Both the position numbers and the translations under genes were made by a program. The notes below the pieces were generated by a model that was given only the letters and a program-made list of their open reading frames with translations, ran no database searches and had not been told where the DNA came from. A stretch of DNA of 64,000 nt from Coenobita brevimanus (taxonomy: Eukaryota > Arthropoda > Malacostraca > Decapoda > Coenobitidae). How positions within the stretch are numbered: the stretch's first letter is position 1; every line of letters starts with the position of its first letter. Positions 11,511 to 24,714 of the stretch are shown in pieces. Location: positions 28,004,330 to 28,068,329 of the forward strand of contig CM064732.1 in NCBI GenBank assembly GCA_032717465.1. The letters run 5' to 3'.

Positions 11511-13588
11511 AGGAAGATTAAAAAAGGCACAGTAGAATAGGAGAAGGAGTTTAAGATGGGCATAATCTGACTGAATGTGGTGACCTGTAGTTATGTGTGT
11601 AACATAAGAAGTTGGCTGATCCTTAGGGAACGTACAGTACTTTCAGGTCTTTATCGAAAGTCTGAAACATAGAGAAAAATGAAAGACTGATTAAGTGGGA
11701 GTTATAGATAATCTTCAGTTTTACAGGCTCAGAACACGAGAGTGGGGATTTTTAAAAAGAAAAGTCACCAGGTTTGACTGTTTCCAGTCTTTCTCCTGAC
11801 AGCTCTTATCAAGAAAATAGCATGCAATCTGTACCTGAATAAAAAGAAAATGGTGGGCTGAATTAGTTAAGAAATTAAGGTGAAAATTTTGGGGTTGTAC
11901 GATGGAACAAAACGAGTATAGGTAAAAAAATATATAAGAAAGGATATAAGCTTGAATGAAAACACTGATTAAAAATTGTGAGTTACGAGTAGGGGGTTGA
12001 GATAAATTGGGGTTTAGCGGGTTGGAATCAAAGATGTGGTAGGGGGTGGGGGTTAATAAATGGTAAATAAAAAGAGGAAATATAAAGTGAAAAAAGGTAA
12101 AAGCCGATTGAAACGGTGATATAGTATTAAGAACGGCATTAAAGATGAATTTGCGATTTATGGCTTAGGTTAAAAAAAAAAAGTGGAGAGTACAGAAAGT
12201 CCTGTACATTAGGAGGTAAAGTATACAGGGGGGAAATCAATTACTACTACCTTATAGAAAAATTGTTGAAACGGGAAAATCATCATCATGTATTTGTTAA
12301 TCACCTGAGGATGGGGTTCGGCATGGATGGGATAAGTGCTGATTATGGTTGTGTATATTATGAGTGGGAGTTTATAAAGATTTTGCCCATTATTGGTTTA
12401 AGAAAACAGTGAGTATGAGGTAAATTATGGGGGAAAATTTGATTGGAGTACAAATAACGAAACATAAATAAATACATTTATTTATTTATTCAACAATATA
12501 GTGAATGCAACTGATAGATAATCGGTGGCAGACTCTGGTGGTTTTGTGTTACACGCTTAAATGGTATTAAAGTAAGTCATATGGGTTAATACTTTTCTTG
12601 TGTGAAACTGTCAGATCGATAAAACTGATACAAAATCAAGTAAAATATGTAAAACCCAGGTGTAAATTACAGAAAAACCAGTTTAAAGACACCTTTCTCT
12701 AACAGTCTGAACAAACTGTGTGGAGAATGCAAGATAATGTATAAGGCGTTAAGGTGACGAATGTTTGCTATATTTAGGCTTGTTTGAACTGTACGTATAA
12801 TGGCGCTTTTCATTTAATTATTGATACTACCAAAGGATGTTCATCACAATAAATGAGGTTAGAGATATCCTTCTTTATTCCCTTCTGTTTGACAACCATT
12901 TCATACTGCAGCGGCAATATCCTTTAATTCGTCTTTGGTTGAAATGATAATGAAAATTTTGGTACACCTACTGTAATTTCCTCAGGACGATTTTTTCCCT
13001 TAACTAGTGCAATCGACAAAAAAATTCATTCGCAATTGCAGAAACCCAACGCTGTCATGTCGTGAAAACTTACCAGTAAAATGTAATCAGTTAATTAGTC
13101 AAAATTTCCTTCGAAAAAAAAAAAAGAAGCAAAGTGAAATAAATGAGAACACACACACAATACAATGGTGTTTTTTACAGTATATTTTATTTTTGTTCTC
13201 ATTGTCCACTTACATGGAGCTGGAGCGATCCTGAAACAACCAAAAAGTACAAATGTTCAAGAATTATGAAAACAGCGTCTAGAAATAATGGGACAAACAT
13301 CCATTAACAAATTCATCATCCAAGGCTTAAAGAATCCATGGCTCCATCTCATACGCCAAACAATCCAAAAACTATTGCGTCTCATAATATATGTTGAATA
13401 GAGCCATTGCGTAGGCTGCCGGGGAATAATATGGTATGGAACCCTTGTCTAGTGAACCGCCGTCCAAACACCACTTATCCATGTATGTCTTTTAATGGTT
13501 CTTTTTCTTCCACTACTTCCACATCTCGTTTATTCACACATCCGAATTTAATATATGTCCATATCATTCCTAGCTTTCCTCATCTCGT
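11511..13588. other. no gene seen; A+T-rich unique sequence
   Basis: Beyond the 5' region of element A there is mostly A/T-rich text without an open frame longer than about 75 codons. It has a TTTA microsatellite near 12465-12490 and no other repeat that I could place. It may contain further decayed element sequence. Confidence 0.5.
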
Positions 13589-14187
13589 TTAACCCTTCGT
13601 TAGTCAGGTGGGCTGTTTTGGCATCCCAATTTTTTTTTAAAGCTCATATTTTCTAGCAGGTAATTCGAATATTTCTCTCCGTTCCAGTACTCTCCTGATT
13701 CAGTGAGGGGAGGGAGCTTGTGGATTGGTTTAGTCCTGTCTCTGCTGTAGTGAGAGAGAGAGAGAGGGGCACTTTCCCCCTCCCTGGGGTGTCCAGTCAC
13801 TCCATCAAGCTAACCATTTAGATCATATTGTGATACAGATTGTTTTTTTTTTTAATCTTATTTTTGCATAATGTTTATCATTATACTGATTTTAAAATTC
13901 ATAAAATGTATTTTCCTGTTCGTGTTTGCCTGACAAATGAGATATGAGTCCATTTGTTATTTTTTTTTAATGATATTATAATTGACTGTATTTTATTATT
14001 ATAAATTAATAAACACCACCTACAAGGCATTCAGTCTTTTCATTAGTGATTGCAGATATATGCTGAAGCAGCAGTATGAATATATTTTACATGTTAGTAA
14101 CACTACATGTATTTTTGTATTGGGGTGATGTAACACCCCACCGGACTAACCACGTTTGAATACCCCACAGGACTAACGAAGGGTTAA
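13589..14187. mobile_element. piggyBac-like MITE, 599 bp, with intact terminal repeats
   Basis: TTAA lies at 13589-13592 and 14184-14187. Immediately inside, both ends carry the same 13 bp in inverted orientation, CCCTTCGTTAGTC, followed by similar GTGGG text. The right end also has a subterminal direct repeat: 'ccccac(c/a)ggactaac' occurs twice, near 14137-14151 and 14163-14177, reminiscent of transposase-binding repeats. The interior is A/T-rich with no transposase frame. The terminal sequence matches the right end of the element at 44686-46110 (CCCTTCGTACGCC). Confidence 0.8.
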
Positions 14188-14371
14188 ATCTTCACAACTA
14201 TATTTTTCTCTGCCTTACTTTCATCCTACCTATGTGATCAGACCTTCTAAGCACACACACATCTTACGATCAGCACTCTTTCCTACTCCTCTTTGTTACG
14301 AAATTTCCTATTTTTCCCCCCTTTCTGATCTAAGTAGTCCAAAGAAATTCGTTAACAATTCCATCTCCATT

Positions 14372-14985
14372 GCTTCTATTCTTATCTATTCTATCTGTCT
14401 ATCTATTGCCAGACGCCTTAATCCCTTCTACGGGGTGGCCACAAACAAATCGCCTCCACGTCACCCTGTCCCCCGCCATTCCATTGCCCTGCTCCCAATT
14501 CACACCTCCTCCCTCATATACCTCTCCATTCCATCCCTCCATCTCATCCTTGACTTCCCCTCCCTCTCTACCCTTCCACCTCACTCACATACACTCTCCT
14601 AGTCAGTCTCTAACTCTCCATCCTCTCCACATGGCCAAACCACCTCAGTGTGTTTCTCCTAACGGTTCCTATCACATGCACATCCACACCACAATGCTCC
14701 TTCACATCCTGATTTGTCAGTCTGTCTCTCCATGTGACTCCACATGCTCCTCTCAAATAACTCATTTCCACTGCTTTCACTCTTGACTTCTGTCCCTCCA
14801 GCAAAGTCTAAGCTTCACTTCCATACGTTAGAGTTCGTATCACAATACTGTCATGTAATAACTTTTTCATTTCCATACTCACTTGCCTGTTTCTTATCAC
14901 TGCCTTCGAGGCAGTGTTTAATTTCTTCAGTCCAATGATGTGTTTTTGTTGTATACTCCTACCACTTCCTATTTATTTCATTCAG
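14372..14985 (-). pseudogene. 3' end of non-LTR element III (RT C-terminal domain)
   Basis: On the minus strand the frame reads VEMSYLRGACGVTWRDR, then TVRRNTLRWFGHVERM, the same C-terminal block seen in element II but from a distinct family. It then runs through a Gly/Glu-rich tail (WKGREGGEVKDEMEGWNG) to RRFVCGHPVEGIKASG and a (TAGA)n tail at about 14372-14405. One stop lies near 14810. The last ~150 bp match the fragment inserted at 35751-35908. The element is 5' truncated. Confidence 0.7.
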
Positions 14986-15344
14986 CTTAGAAGAGACCTC
15001 TTGTACTAAAGGGGTAAATAAAGGAAGCTTTTGATCTCCCCAGTGCATACAATCTCTCCTATACCCGGCTAAATCGTATGATGGTAGCAAAAACAATAGG
15101 AAACACGTCACCGGAGCAAAGAGGTTAGCGCTATCCGCCGACGACTTAATTCAGCTTAGGAGAACGTACCTACCAGAGAAGGGTTGACTGAGACTGTTTC
15201 TAACCCAGTGACTACACCGGATCCCTTCTGTGTTGAATAAAGTGGCCCTGTGGTATCAAGCATAAACTAGAGGTCTCCAAAGTGGGAATCACACTAACCG
15301 CGAGCTTATACATATCTAGCGCGGCTCAGAATATGACCTTAACC

Positions 15345-16029
15345 TTGACCTATTTTCACCTATTTCGAACTCGTAGAAGATTATCATCCATACTACACAC
15401 CCGTAAAATTTTGTGATGATATCGAGCGGCTGTGAAGTTATCATGGGGGAGGCGGTGGCTCAATCGGTAGAGAGTTGGCCTGCAGTCCTGACGGACCCAG
15501 GTTCAAATCCCGCTGAGGCAGGGAACAGTTTAAGGATTTGAATTTCAGAAAAATCAGACTTTACTGATCTACCAGAAGGCCCGCCGACATGTCGTAAAAA
15601 TACCCCCGCTAATACCAATACACCAGTCCTGTATGAGATAGCCCTAGCATGTATTCAGTATGGACGGTGGGTGTTAGCGCCGAAGTGGTGACATGTAGAG
15701 GTGTGCGGTTCGTAGGAGGACTACTGGGCCTTGAAAGCAGGCTGTGAAGCCTATGCCCAGAGTCGGTCACATAAAAAAAAAAAAAAAAAAAGACAAACAG
15801 ACCTGACCTACTTTCACCAATTCCGAACTCGTAGGAGCTTTTCATCCTTACTACACACCTACAAAATTTTGTGATATCATGAGGGGCTGCAAAGTTATCG
15901 TGGTAACAGACAGACAGACTTTGACCTACTCTCACCAATTTAGAACCCTTGATCCCATTTCCCCCCCCCCTACTACACACCTGCAAAATTTTGTGATTAT
16001 ATCTTAAGTGGTTGCGAAGTTATCGCACC

Positions 16030-16076
<47 letters not shown>
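15345..16076 (+). repeat. ~3-unit tandem repeat ending in (AC)n, interrupted by a SINE
   Basis: Units share 'gacctac/ttttcacc', 'gaactcgta', 'tactacacacc', 'caaaattttgtga' and 'gttatcg'. The first starts near 15345, the second near 15800 and the third near 15915. The array ends in (AC)n at 16029-16076. A SINE at 15445-15791 splits the first unit from the second. Without it the period would be roughly 115 bp. Confidence 0.7.
15445..15791 (+). mobile_element. tRNA-derived SINE family G, copy 1
   Basis: The 5' end is tRNA-like: the A-box region reads TGGCTCAATCGGTAGAG and the B-box GGTTCAAATCC, the internal RNA polymerase III promoter pair. A ~230-bp unrelated body follows (with 'ccgccgacatgtcgtaaaaa' and 'ggctgtgaagcctatgccca') and then a 19-A tail at 15773-15791. 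Copies at 47985-48325 and 61361-61687 and a 3' scrap at 30631-30682 share the whole layout. It is not a functional tRNA gene: no cloverleaf closes. Confidence 0.85.
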
Positions 16077-16077
<1 letters not shown>

Positions 16078-16348
16078 AATTGAAAACAAGAGCAGCTTCG
16101 CTATCGTGACTGGTAAAAATACAGCATAAACAACCCTATGCTGTTGCAACTCTTCCTCTGCTCAAGCACATAACCCCTACCTCCCTGCATGCCTAACCAA
16201 GTGCATAATGGCCCTCACCCCCGCAATCTTTTCTTTTAAAGGCTGGCGAAAGAAGAACGCTTGAGGACACATAACCTAGACCATCCAGATTCCTTGTCTA
16301 GGTGACATTGAAATCTCTGGAAAAAAAACTATTTTACTTAACTTTTTT

Positions 16349-16350
<2 letters not shown>

Positions 16351-16413
<63 letters not shown>
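16351..16413. repeat. (TA)n microsatellite
   Basis: Uninterrupted TA repeats, followed by a short (GATA)n array near 16434-16460. Confidence 0.95.
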
Positions 16414-16420
<7 letters not shown>

Positions 16421-16895
16421 CTAAGACACGTATATAGATAGATAGATAGATAAATAGATAAAACTAATTAAGACACAGCACTCAATCTAAAAGGGCACTG
16501 GTGCACTGAAAGACACATAACTGTGAATTTCGTGACTCTGTGGTGAATACTTTTTTATTTCTGGCACGGAACGAGAACTCCACCCCCGGCCAGCTGCCCT
16601 GCCGTCCAGCCACCCAGCTCTGGGCGGAAACGTATTGTTACCACTGCTAACAACACCCTCCTCTGACTTTGTCAAGTGGAGTGTAAAAATGAGTCTCTGT
16701 GCGGAAGGACTGAAGGAATGTGAAGTACAGTATATTACATAAATGCTTACAGTAATTCCTGCAGGGACATCAGCTTATAGTGAAGGTGTAGACCTCTTCA
16801 CAGCAATGATATATTCATATTATATTCTTGATATTAAAAACAATTTTATTTACCCTGGAGAGACATTTCGTAATGATTGTTAGATATTGCGTTGT

Positions 16896-17099
16896 TTAAC
16901 CCGTTCACAAATAGAAATCCTTCTTAACGCAGTATTAAGTCTTTGTTGTCGTACATAAAATGATACCAAAATTTCCCATGGATGAAGTACTTAATGGAAA
17001 CTGCATGTAACCTATTCATTATATTAGTCCCTCCTGAGCTAAATCAAATAGAATGAACTTGAATAATACATCAAGGCGCCATGGCGTTGAATGGATTAA
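16896..17099. mobile_element. possible short TTAA-flanked MITE (204 bp)
   Basis: TTAA at 16896-16899 is followed by CCCGTTCA; TTAA at 17096-17099 is preceded by text that reads TCCATTCA on the minus strand. The termini are short and imperfect, so this could be chance. It is listed because the same terminal style (TTAACCC-TTCA) recurs across the window. Confidence 0.35.
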
Positions 17100-17356
17100 A
17101 AGTGAATTACATCAAATAAAACTGCAGCATATTATTTGCCACATATGCATCAGGTTAATAGTGAAGGGGTTACTGGCGACTATTTCTAACCATTTGACTA
17201 CGGTCGGTCTCTATTACGCTTACTTAAATAGTCTGGCGGTAACGAAAACAAGACAGAAACACAGGCAACGCAACGCTGTTGCAACTTTCCCTCTGACCAA
17301 GTACTGTACTGTACATATCCCTCACATCACTGCACACCTAACCGAGCTCATAACGG

Positions 17357-17805
<449 letters not shown>

Positions 17806-17808
<3 letters not shown>

Positions 17809-18302
17809 GTGGAAGGTGGGGGCACCCACCATCCACTGACCCGATGTAGTGCTGCTCTCGGGTGTCTGCCCTTTCCTATCCTCCCTCCTTTCCTTCCTCC
17901 CTCTTCTGACTTTCTTTACTTAATTCTTTCCTCGTCCTTCTGCCTGCGGGTGACTATACACTCCATCTTTTGTCTTTCGTTCCTTCATTCTTCGCTCTTC
18001 TTCTGCCTGTGGGTGACTCTACACTGATCGACAAGCCAAATGGTTTTCTGTACACCAGGAAACCATTTACTATGCTGGGTGGTAACCATACAACCAAGTT
18101 ATGGCACCTGGTGGTTTAGTGGGTAATAACGGCCCTCCAATCGGATTGAGCTAGTGAAGGTTTATATCCAAGGGATGGTTGGGGTTATTGCTCACGTAAT
18201 GCCACTCAGGACTGAGTGAGGCTGGTCACTCTCATCTTAAATGTCAATACCAACATGCCTAGCCCCGGGCTCCTACGCTCCTCATGGGGCAAAGGTAGGG
18301 TT

Positions 18303-18306
<4 letters not shown>
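17806..18306 (+). mobile_element. SINE-like retroposon family H, copy 1
   Basis: It matches 45239-45755 over its whole length in the same order: 'gtagtgctgctctcgg', two 'ctgcctg.gggtgact' modules, 'caccaggaaaccatttacta', then a tRNA-like stretch (TGGTTTAGTGGGTAAT near 18111 and AGGTTTATATCC near 18158), and 'tcctacgctcctcatggggc' near the end. The tRNA-like stretch lies in the middle, so the element may be a composite. (TA)n bounds both sides here, which hides any target duplication. Confidence 0.7.

Positions 18307-18372
<66 letters not shown>
18307..18372. repeat. (TA)n microsatellite
   Basis: Uninterrupted TA repeats directly abutting the 3' end of the family H retroposon. Confidence 0.95.
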
Positions 18373-18375
<3 letters not shown>

Positions 18376-19680
18376 TTTTCTCACTTTTTATGGAACATTA
18401 TTTAAAGCCTGTAGAAAATCTGGGAATGGCGTTATGAGATTAGGGCCAAGTATGTTTATGCTAATTTTTCAGTATATTCGACTTAAATACAGGCTCAGAG
18501 TCGTGGCAACGAGTGTTGGTAAGAACGAGGAAAAAAAAAAAAAATACCTTTATGTAGGTCTCTACTGCTCAGCATAAACGGTATACTGTATAGTATGGAT
18601 GATGCTTGGGTGAAACAAATAAAGCAGTGTATTATAATGTTATGCAGCCCAAGAGAATAATCAGTACTGTACCTGTACTTAACCTGGCACCAACATGTTA
18701 ACGTACACTCTCTCCGACAAGGAGAATATGGTTTCATCCTTGTTTGTTTGTTTATTTGTTTGTTTGTCTTTTAGCTGAATTACTCAAAAAGTAAAAGAGA
18801 GATTTGGACCAAATTTGGTGGATAGATAAGCCCAGGTCAATCGATTGACTTTTTCGACGGATCCGGATCGTATTGCAGATTCTGGATCCATAAAACACTT
18901 TTTGTGAAACCCTAATCAGTGATGAGAAAACCTTACCCATTATGAAGAGTGTTTTGGAAATCAGATTGCCCTTGTTGGAGAGATGCAATCCACTCAGTGT
19001 CCCTCTAGTTATATAAATTAAAATATAACGCAACAAAGCATTGCAAACACTTGCTATGGGTTTACCAGATTTTGGTAAACTAAATGTTGCAAATAATAAT
19101 CGAACACAAAAATATAACTGATGCAAACTAAAATAAGATTCACAGAGTTAAACGAAAATGATATAAGAAGGATACGATAAAAAAAAAAAAAAAAGGTCTG
19201 TGTCTATGAGTGCAGCTGCGGTCTGCAAAAATAGCCCTTTCGGTGTAATGCTCCATATTATTCCAGTGTCTGTCTTAGAATTTTAGTTGTCAAAATTAAC
19301 CAAAGCAAATAAGTATTATACCATTAAACCAAAGCATTATCATGCAACGCAATAAAACAGCTTCTACTCGTATTACGGTTCGGTCCGAGTAACAAGTGAT
19401 GCCACATTAAGAGAGAAAAAAAAAATCATCTCTAAATGAAATATAGCAAAAAAAAAAAAAAAAAAAAAAAAAAAGACTAAAACAATGGATGTGGCAGTGG
19501 GAACTTCAATATTCAAGTGATCCAAATTAAATGATGACGTGACTAGAAGATAAGGAAACCTGAATGGAAAACAATATGATACAACAAAACAATGGAACGA
19601 AAAAGATACATACAATACATAATATAAGAGTTATTAAAAACATAATGATGAGCCAAACCAAAATTTCCTGAAGACAAAAA
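18373..19680. other. no gene seen; contains a dispersed-repeat-like segment near 18740-18960
   Basis: The (GTTT)n stretch near 18742-18770 leads into 'agctgaattactcaaaaagt' and 'gaccaaatttggtgga', a phrase type common in dispersed repeats of marine invertebrates and similar in style to 63430-63905. The rest is A/T-rich with a 24-A run near 19450. No coding signal was recognised. Confidence 0.4.
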
Positions 19681-19899
19681 AAGTGGTGCCAGGCGCAGCA
19701 AACCTCGCCCGACAGCAGTGATTTTATTGCTGTTAAATACTGAATCGGAACTGCCATTGTCAATGAACAAGTTAAGTCTAAGGAAATGGAGCAATTGAAA
19801 TGGAGCTTGTTGTCTGTCAGTATTATTTCTTCGTAAAATATGCCATAATGAGTTACAGTGTTGATAACAGTAAATTTTTCCCAAACTTCAACTTCTGCT

Positions 19900-20530
19900 T
19901 GCCATGTGTTTGACTTTTCCAGGTCACTCAAGAGTAAAGGTCATGGTACCAATTCAAAAGTCCACATGAGACTTCCTACAACTTGTTAACAGTATTTCTA
20001 TCTTCAACCAGTTTTGAATTATAGCCCCTTGAAAATCTGTGACTTTGAGTTTGACCCTCCAAGGTCACTTAAAGTCAAAGGTCATAGTGCCAATTAAAAA
20101 AAAAAAAACTTATGGGACTTCCTATTTGTTGATAATAGTAATTATCTATCTGTAACCAGTTTCAAGTTATAGCCCCCTTATTATCCATGACCTTGAGTTT
20201 GACCTTCCAAGATCATTCAGGGTCAAAGGCCTTGGTGCCAAATGGAAGCCCAAATGGGAGTTCCTGTATGTTGATAATAGTAAAAAAAAAAAGCTATCTT
20301 CAACCCGTTTCTAGTCATAGTCCTTTCAAAATCCGTGATCATGATTTGGACCTTTCAAGGTCACTTGATTACCTCCAAAAATTATCTACTTCCTTTTGGG
20401 ACCAGTACCCACATGTCCTGAAAGTTTCATGTAATTTCATTCAGCAGTTTTTTTGTAATGTTGCTAACAAACAAAGAAACAAACTCGACCAAAAACAATA
20501 TCTTGCCGGACATGTCCCGGGCGAAGAAAT
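19900..20530 (+). repeat. tandem array, ~141-148-bp units, copy 1
   Basis: The anchor 'gtcaaaggtcat' or its variants occurs near 19931, 20072 and 20220. Each unit also contains 'ttgatcctgagtttgacc'-like and 'agttatagcccc'-like text. The array closes with 'taacaaacaaagaaacaaac' and 'gccggacatgtcccgggc', a small GC palindrome. The same family is at 41290-41950, with the same closing text. Upstream, 'gtggtgccaggc.(a)agcaaacct' (near 19684) is shared with 40591. Confidence 0.75.
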
Positions 20531-22297
20531 GACTAGCAATAAACAATGCTTGCTGTTAAGGATGGAGTCCAGATCTGTTTTATTTAATCAGAAAGAATGA
20601 GAAATATGAAAATGGTGGGGAAAATTGGATTAAATCATAATGAAGAGAGAAAACAGAATGAAACCAGATTCAAGTATATGAAAATATTACCCAAGAAAAT
20701 AATGCCTACCTTGTTGGTTGCCTAATTTAAAGTCATACAGAAAAAGATAATGAGACCACTAGATCACACTAGAATGAAGACACAGTATAAGCAGAGTAAA
20801 CCAGTGCCTCTTGGTGGCATCTGGTTTTGTCCTGATTTAAGATACCAAGAGGAGAGAAAGGATTGTTCAAAATCGGTACATTAAGCCTCTGAACTAATAG
20901 GACTTCTCCCACATGAAAAAAAATATATATATATATTCTGATGCTAACTTGAATATGATATCTACATACACCAACGGCAACGATTTATAGTTAAAAAATC
21001 CTTGCTAAGAAATTAGATAAAGAGGCAAAGCAAAATTAAAACAAAATGATGTAAAGCAGACAACGAAGGAAAGAAACAATGCCAGTTAAAACAGACATAG
21101 CACTGGTTTGAGGTTAAAATAATGATACAATATAAAATAATGAGAGAAAATGTCAAATGACGCTTACCTAGACAGAATATGACGAAATAAAATAATGCCT
21201 ACACCTAATGTCGATGGGATGATAAAAAATTTGATGAGAACCTATACCATTGCAGTATGCCATAAAGAAAAGATACAAAGGAAAGTTAAACCATGATGAC
21301 GTAAAACAAAATACGTGGCAACCAAACAAGCCAGCTGCTGCAGATGAAGCCGTGTGTTGAGCTGAATTTCCGTAGCAATGATTCACTCCGGCTTTGAGCC
21401 AGAGGCTAAAGCGCGCGAATTCGCTTTAGTCAACAAATGTAGGTCCGAAACTGGAGGCGTGTGTTTTTGATGATGCTGTTGTTGCTGTTGTGCTGAAGTT
21501 TGTAATTACGCAGTTTTTTTTTTTTTTTGCCAGCTTCGATCTGTCCTGGGATTTGTATTTTGACTGCAGGTGACTTATTTTCGGATTTTTATTAGGATTG
21601 TTGTTGTTGTTATTGTCGTTATATTTATAGTAGGATCTGTTATATTTGAACTGAATCTGTTCCTGGTAATGGTGTCGTAAAATTGCAGGTCCTACTGATC
21701 TGGTATTGTGATGTGATTGCGTGCATCGATTGGTATCTGTCGATGCTATTGGTGACTGAAAATATTTAACTCGATATACGAGTAATTGTTCTTTTTACTG
21801 TTTGTATTTGTGGCGATTATTTTGTTGTAGTGAGGTTTGTATGTACATACAGTATGGGGGTTCAAGTAATCTTTATTTAATCTGGAACGGTTGTCAGTCG
21901 TGGAATTCGTACTGGGCATATTTATGTAATAGTCGTATTTGTTATTGTAATTACCGTAATATGGTTTCTTTCGGGCAATAAATTAATGTAGAATAGATGC
22001 TAATTATGATGCTCTACTGAATTTCGTTGCTGTACTTGGATGTACCGAAGAATGTGCACCATGTATGAAATTGTTGTCGTTGCTGTAGTAGGCTCATTGT
22101 ATTCGTGATCTCATATTTAGTAGGCTATAGCGATTTTTGCATTGCTTCTAGATGTTGTGGGATATGTATCGTGCTTGTTAGTGCTGCAGTTTTCACATTT
22201 GTTGCAGGATTTTGATCATGCTCTAAGATATTTACTGACATGCGACACTTAAAAGTGTCTTTTCGAGACAAGCACACCGTTATTACCGATATCTTTG

Positions 22298-22371
<74 letters not shown>

Positions 22372-23089
22372 ACATTACCATATCTACGCAGAAGGAGCTC
22401 TTATAATTCGAATTAGAATGATTTTTAAGCTTCACCATATAAATGGTGAAGCTTCTTGTTTCGTCAGTATTATTACTGTTCTTTTTATTTTCACTTTTTT
22501 GTCTTCGATCTTAACGATATTACACATGACAGTACCCTTGGGTAACTCAATCCTTTGCGCCAAATATGAATGACAACCTATTTTTTAATGCGATGCAGTC
22601 ATTTTAATTTTAAAAAAAAATGCATATTTGAAAATGAAGTATCTCAGAAACTATTGAGGTACAGGTATTTGGTTGAAAACCCCGTGATAAAAATGTTTTC
22701 TGAATAATTTTGACTTAATATTTTGTCATTTAGCCTATTGGAATGTACCAAATTCATATCTGCTCAGTTTTTTTCCTTTGCAACACATTATAGAGAAAAT
22801 CACAAATGCTTTAAAGCTGTAACTTTCCAGATATATACTGTAGATGTTGTCCCTCATTAAAAGCTGTAACATTCCAGGTATATAGCTGTGGTCCCTCTTA
22901 TGATCTGGAAGAATATGGTTACAGTTAATCATACAGCTAACCAGTTATTGAGACAAATGTACAATTTACACATGCGTTCTTCGACAACTTTGTCTTCAGA
23001 TTCATGGTTGATGTTACAGAAGAAGTTACCTTAGGGTCTTCAGATCTTGTTTACACTACACATACTTTCCAAATCTGTCGGCGTCGGGA
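20531..23089. other. no gene seen; two hairpins and a TA tract
   Basis: There is no coding match. Notable points: a short palindrome with CTAAAGCG/CGCTTTAG arms at about 21411-21432; TGTTG-rich text near 21470-21620; (TA)n at 22303-22367; and a perfect hairpin at 22427-22454 with arms AAGCTTCACCAT and ATGGTGAAGCTT around a 4-nt ATAA loop. The hairpin has no neighbouring gene to explain it. Confidence 0.45.
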
Positions 23090-24010
23090 GCAACCCAAAC
23101 TTGTTATTGTATCAGGGCTCCCGCTACAGAAGACCAGGGTGCCAGAAGTGGAGGTCCACCACTTGTTTCGTGATCTCATGATTAACCAATAGAGGTTCCA
23201 CCAATTGTACACCAATGGCTCCAAGTCGAGTGAATGTGAGGGTGCTAGCGTGTGGTCGACTGATTGTACCCTCAGGTATCGGTTGCCGACTCATACATCT
23301 GTGATTACATCCGAACTTTTTGCAATTGATAAAGCCATAGACTACTCCCTGTCTTCTAGACATGAGTCATTTGTCATATTTTCAGATTCAAAGTCAGCAT
23401 TTGCTTCTTGCACGAGGGATTCTAATTAGATGTAGGGCTCCATTGTTAATAAACTGCATTCATGCAACAAGTCCTGCACGCCGATCTGGGTGCCTGGTCA
23501 TTGTCATATCTACGGTAATGAGCAGGCTGACTACTTCCAAAATCGGCTGTGGAACTGGAGGAGACTTAGTATGTTCCTTCCTAGGAAAGAAATCAATAAA
23601 TCTTCTGTGGCAGGGTCAGTGGACCAGGCTTAATATTCCAACACTAAGCCATTCCTGATTGGGCTACACCAAATCGCCCCAGTCGCCAAGGAGAAAAAGC
23701 ATTAGCAAGGCTGAGGATGAACTGTACTTGGCTCACCCATATGTTGCCATATATTGAGACACAATTTTCACCACACTGTAACATCAGTGGTGTGGTGTTA
23801 TCTATCAGTCATATCATCCTACACTGTTGGCGATTTATTCATGAATGTGCTTCGTTCATTAATTACTGTGTAGCAGCAGACGTGACTCTCACCCTTTCCA
23901 CTATCTTCGGTGATGGAGATGTTGGTATAATTGATAAATTGATGGCATTTCTGAAAGGGACCGAATTGATCCAAGTGATGACACTTTTCCTTTGTGATTA
24001 TGGCTTTTGA
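23090..24010 (+). pseudogene. RNase H and C-terminal region of an I/Jockey-type non-LTR retrotransposon
   Basis: Near 23200 the plus strand reads LYTNGSKSSECEG, then ITSELFAIDKAI, FVIFSDSKSAF and, after a frame change, WVPGHCHIYGNEQAD. These are the four catalytic regions of type I RNase H, which degrades the RNA strand of the hybrid during copying. The first catalytic Asp (family TDGSK) is Asn here, so this copy would be inactive even in frame. Downstream, LRMNCTWLTHM and HIILHCWRFIHE match the family's C-terminal tail after RNase H, with a decayed Cys/His knuckle. There is no RT upstream, so the copy is 5' truncated. Confidence 0.75.
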
Positions 24011-24600
24011 CGACTGTAAATATGGATAGATTATATTTTTAATTGGGGTTGACAGTTGACTTATTTGATATAGTTCCTGCTTCTGACTATCCTATTTCTT
24101 AAATTGATGTCCCCTACATTAAACGATGTGCCTCGCATAATAGTCACGAGTTGATGAGTGCAAGTGTGCAATATAGAAAACAGTTGGGCATTTTCGGTCG
24201 ATGATGTTCAGTTGGGCGAAGCACTTCAGTTTTTGTAAATATGTACATGAGTTCCATCTGTTTGTATAAGTTTTCTTAGTTAGGGTCGACAGTCGATGTA
24301 GATGGAATAGTTCTAGAACCATCTGTTTTTTTTTTTTTTTTTTTTTTTTAACATATTGATGCCCCCTATGTGAAACCACATGCCTAGACCGAGAGTCAGC
24401 TGGTGATAAGTACAGGTAAGTAATGTAGAGAGGCATTCCACATCTGCAGTCGATGATGTTCTGTTGGTTGAGGTATTTTTTCCTATTAGAGCAGGTTTGT
24501 CAATTTGTATCTTTGGGTTTTAGTATAGGTCAGGGATTTGTTTGTTAGGTTTATTAGATTTAGGATAATGGATTAGTTTTTAATTATTTTCACAAGGTTT
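24011..24600 (+). repeat. 3' region of the RNase H element, with a 252-bp tandem duplication
   Basis: Two diverged units share 'gatg(t/c)cccctacat/tatgt', 'gatgatgttc.gttgg' (24200 and 24452, 252 bp apart) and 'gacagt.ga'. The second unit contains a T run near 24328-24349. This is likely the 3' untranslated region of the element ending at 24010. Confidence 0.55.
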
Positions 24601-24714
24601 TATAATCAGATATCATCATCATCATCAGCCGTTTGAGCATCCACTGCAGGACCGGCCTATCCCGACCGAAGTCGGGACGATACAGCCAATGTATCTCTAC
24701 CAAGTGGCTTAGGC

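Noticed and set aside
15445..15520. tRNA gene
   Set aside because: A- and B-boxes are present but no cloverleaf closes, and the sequence is the head of a multi-copy SINE with a poly(A) tail.
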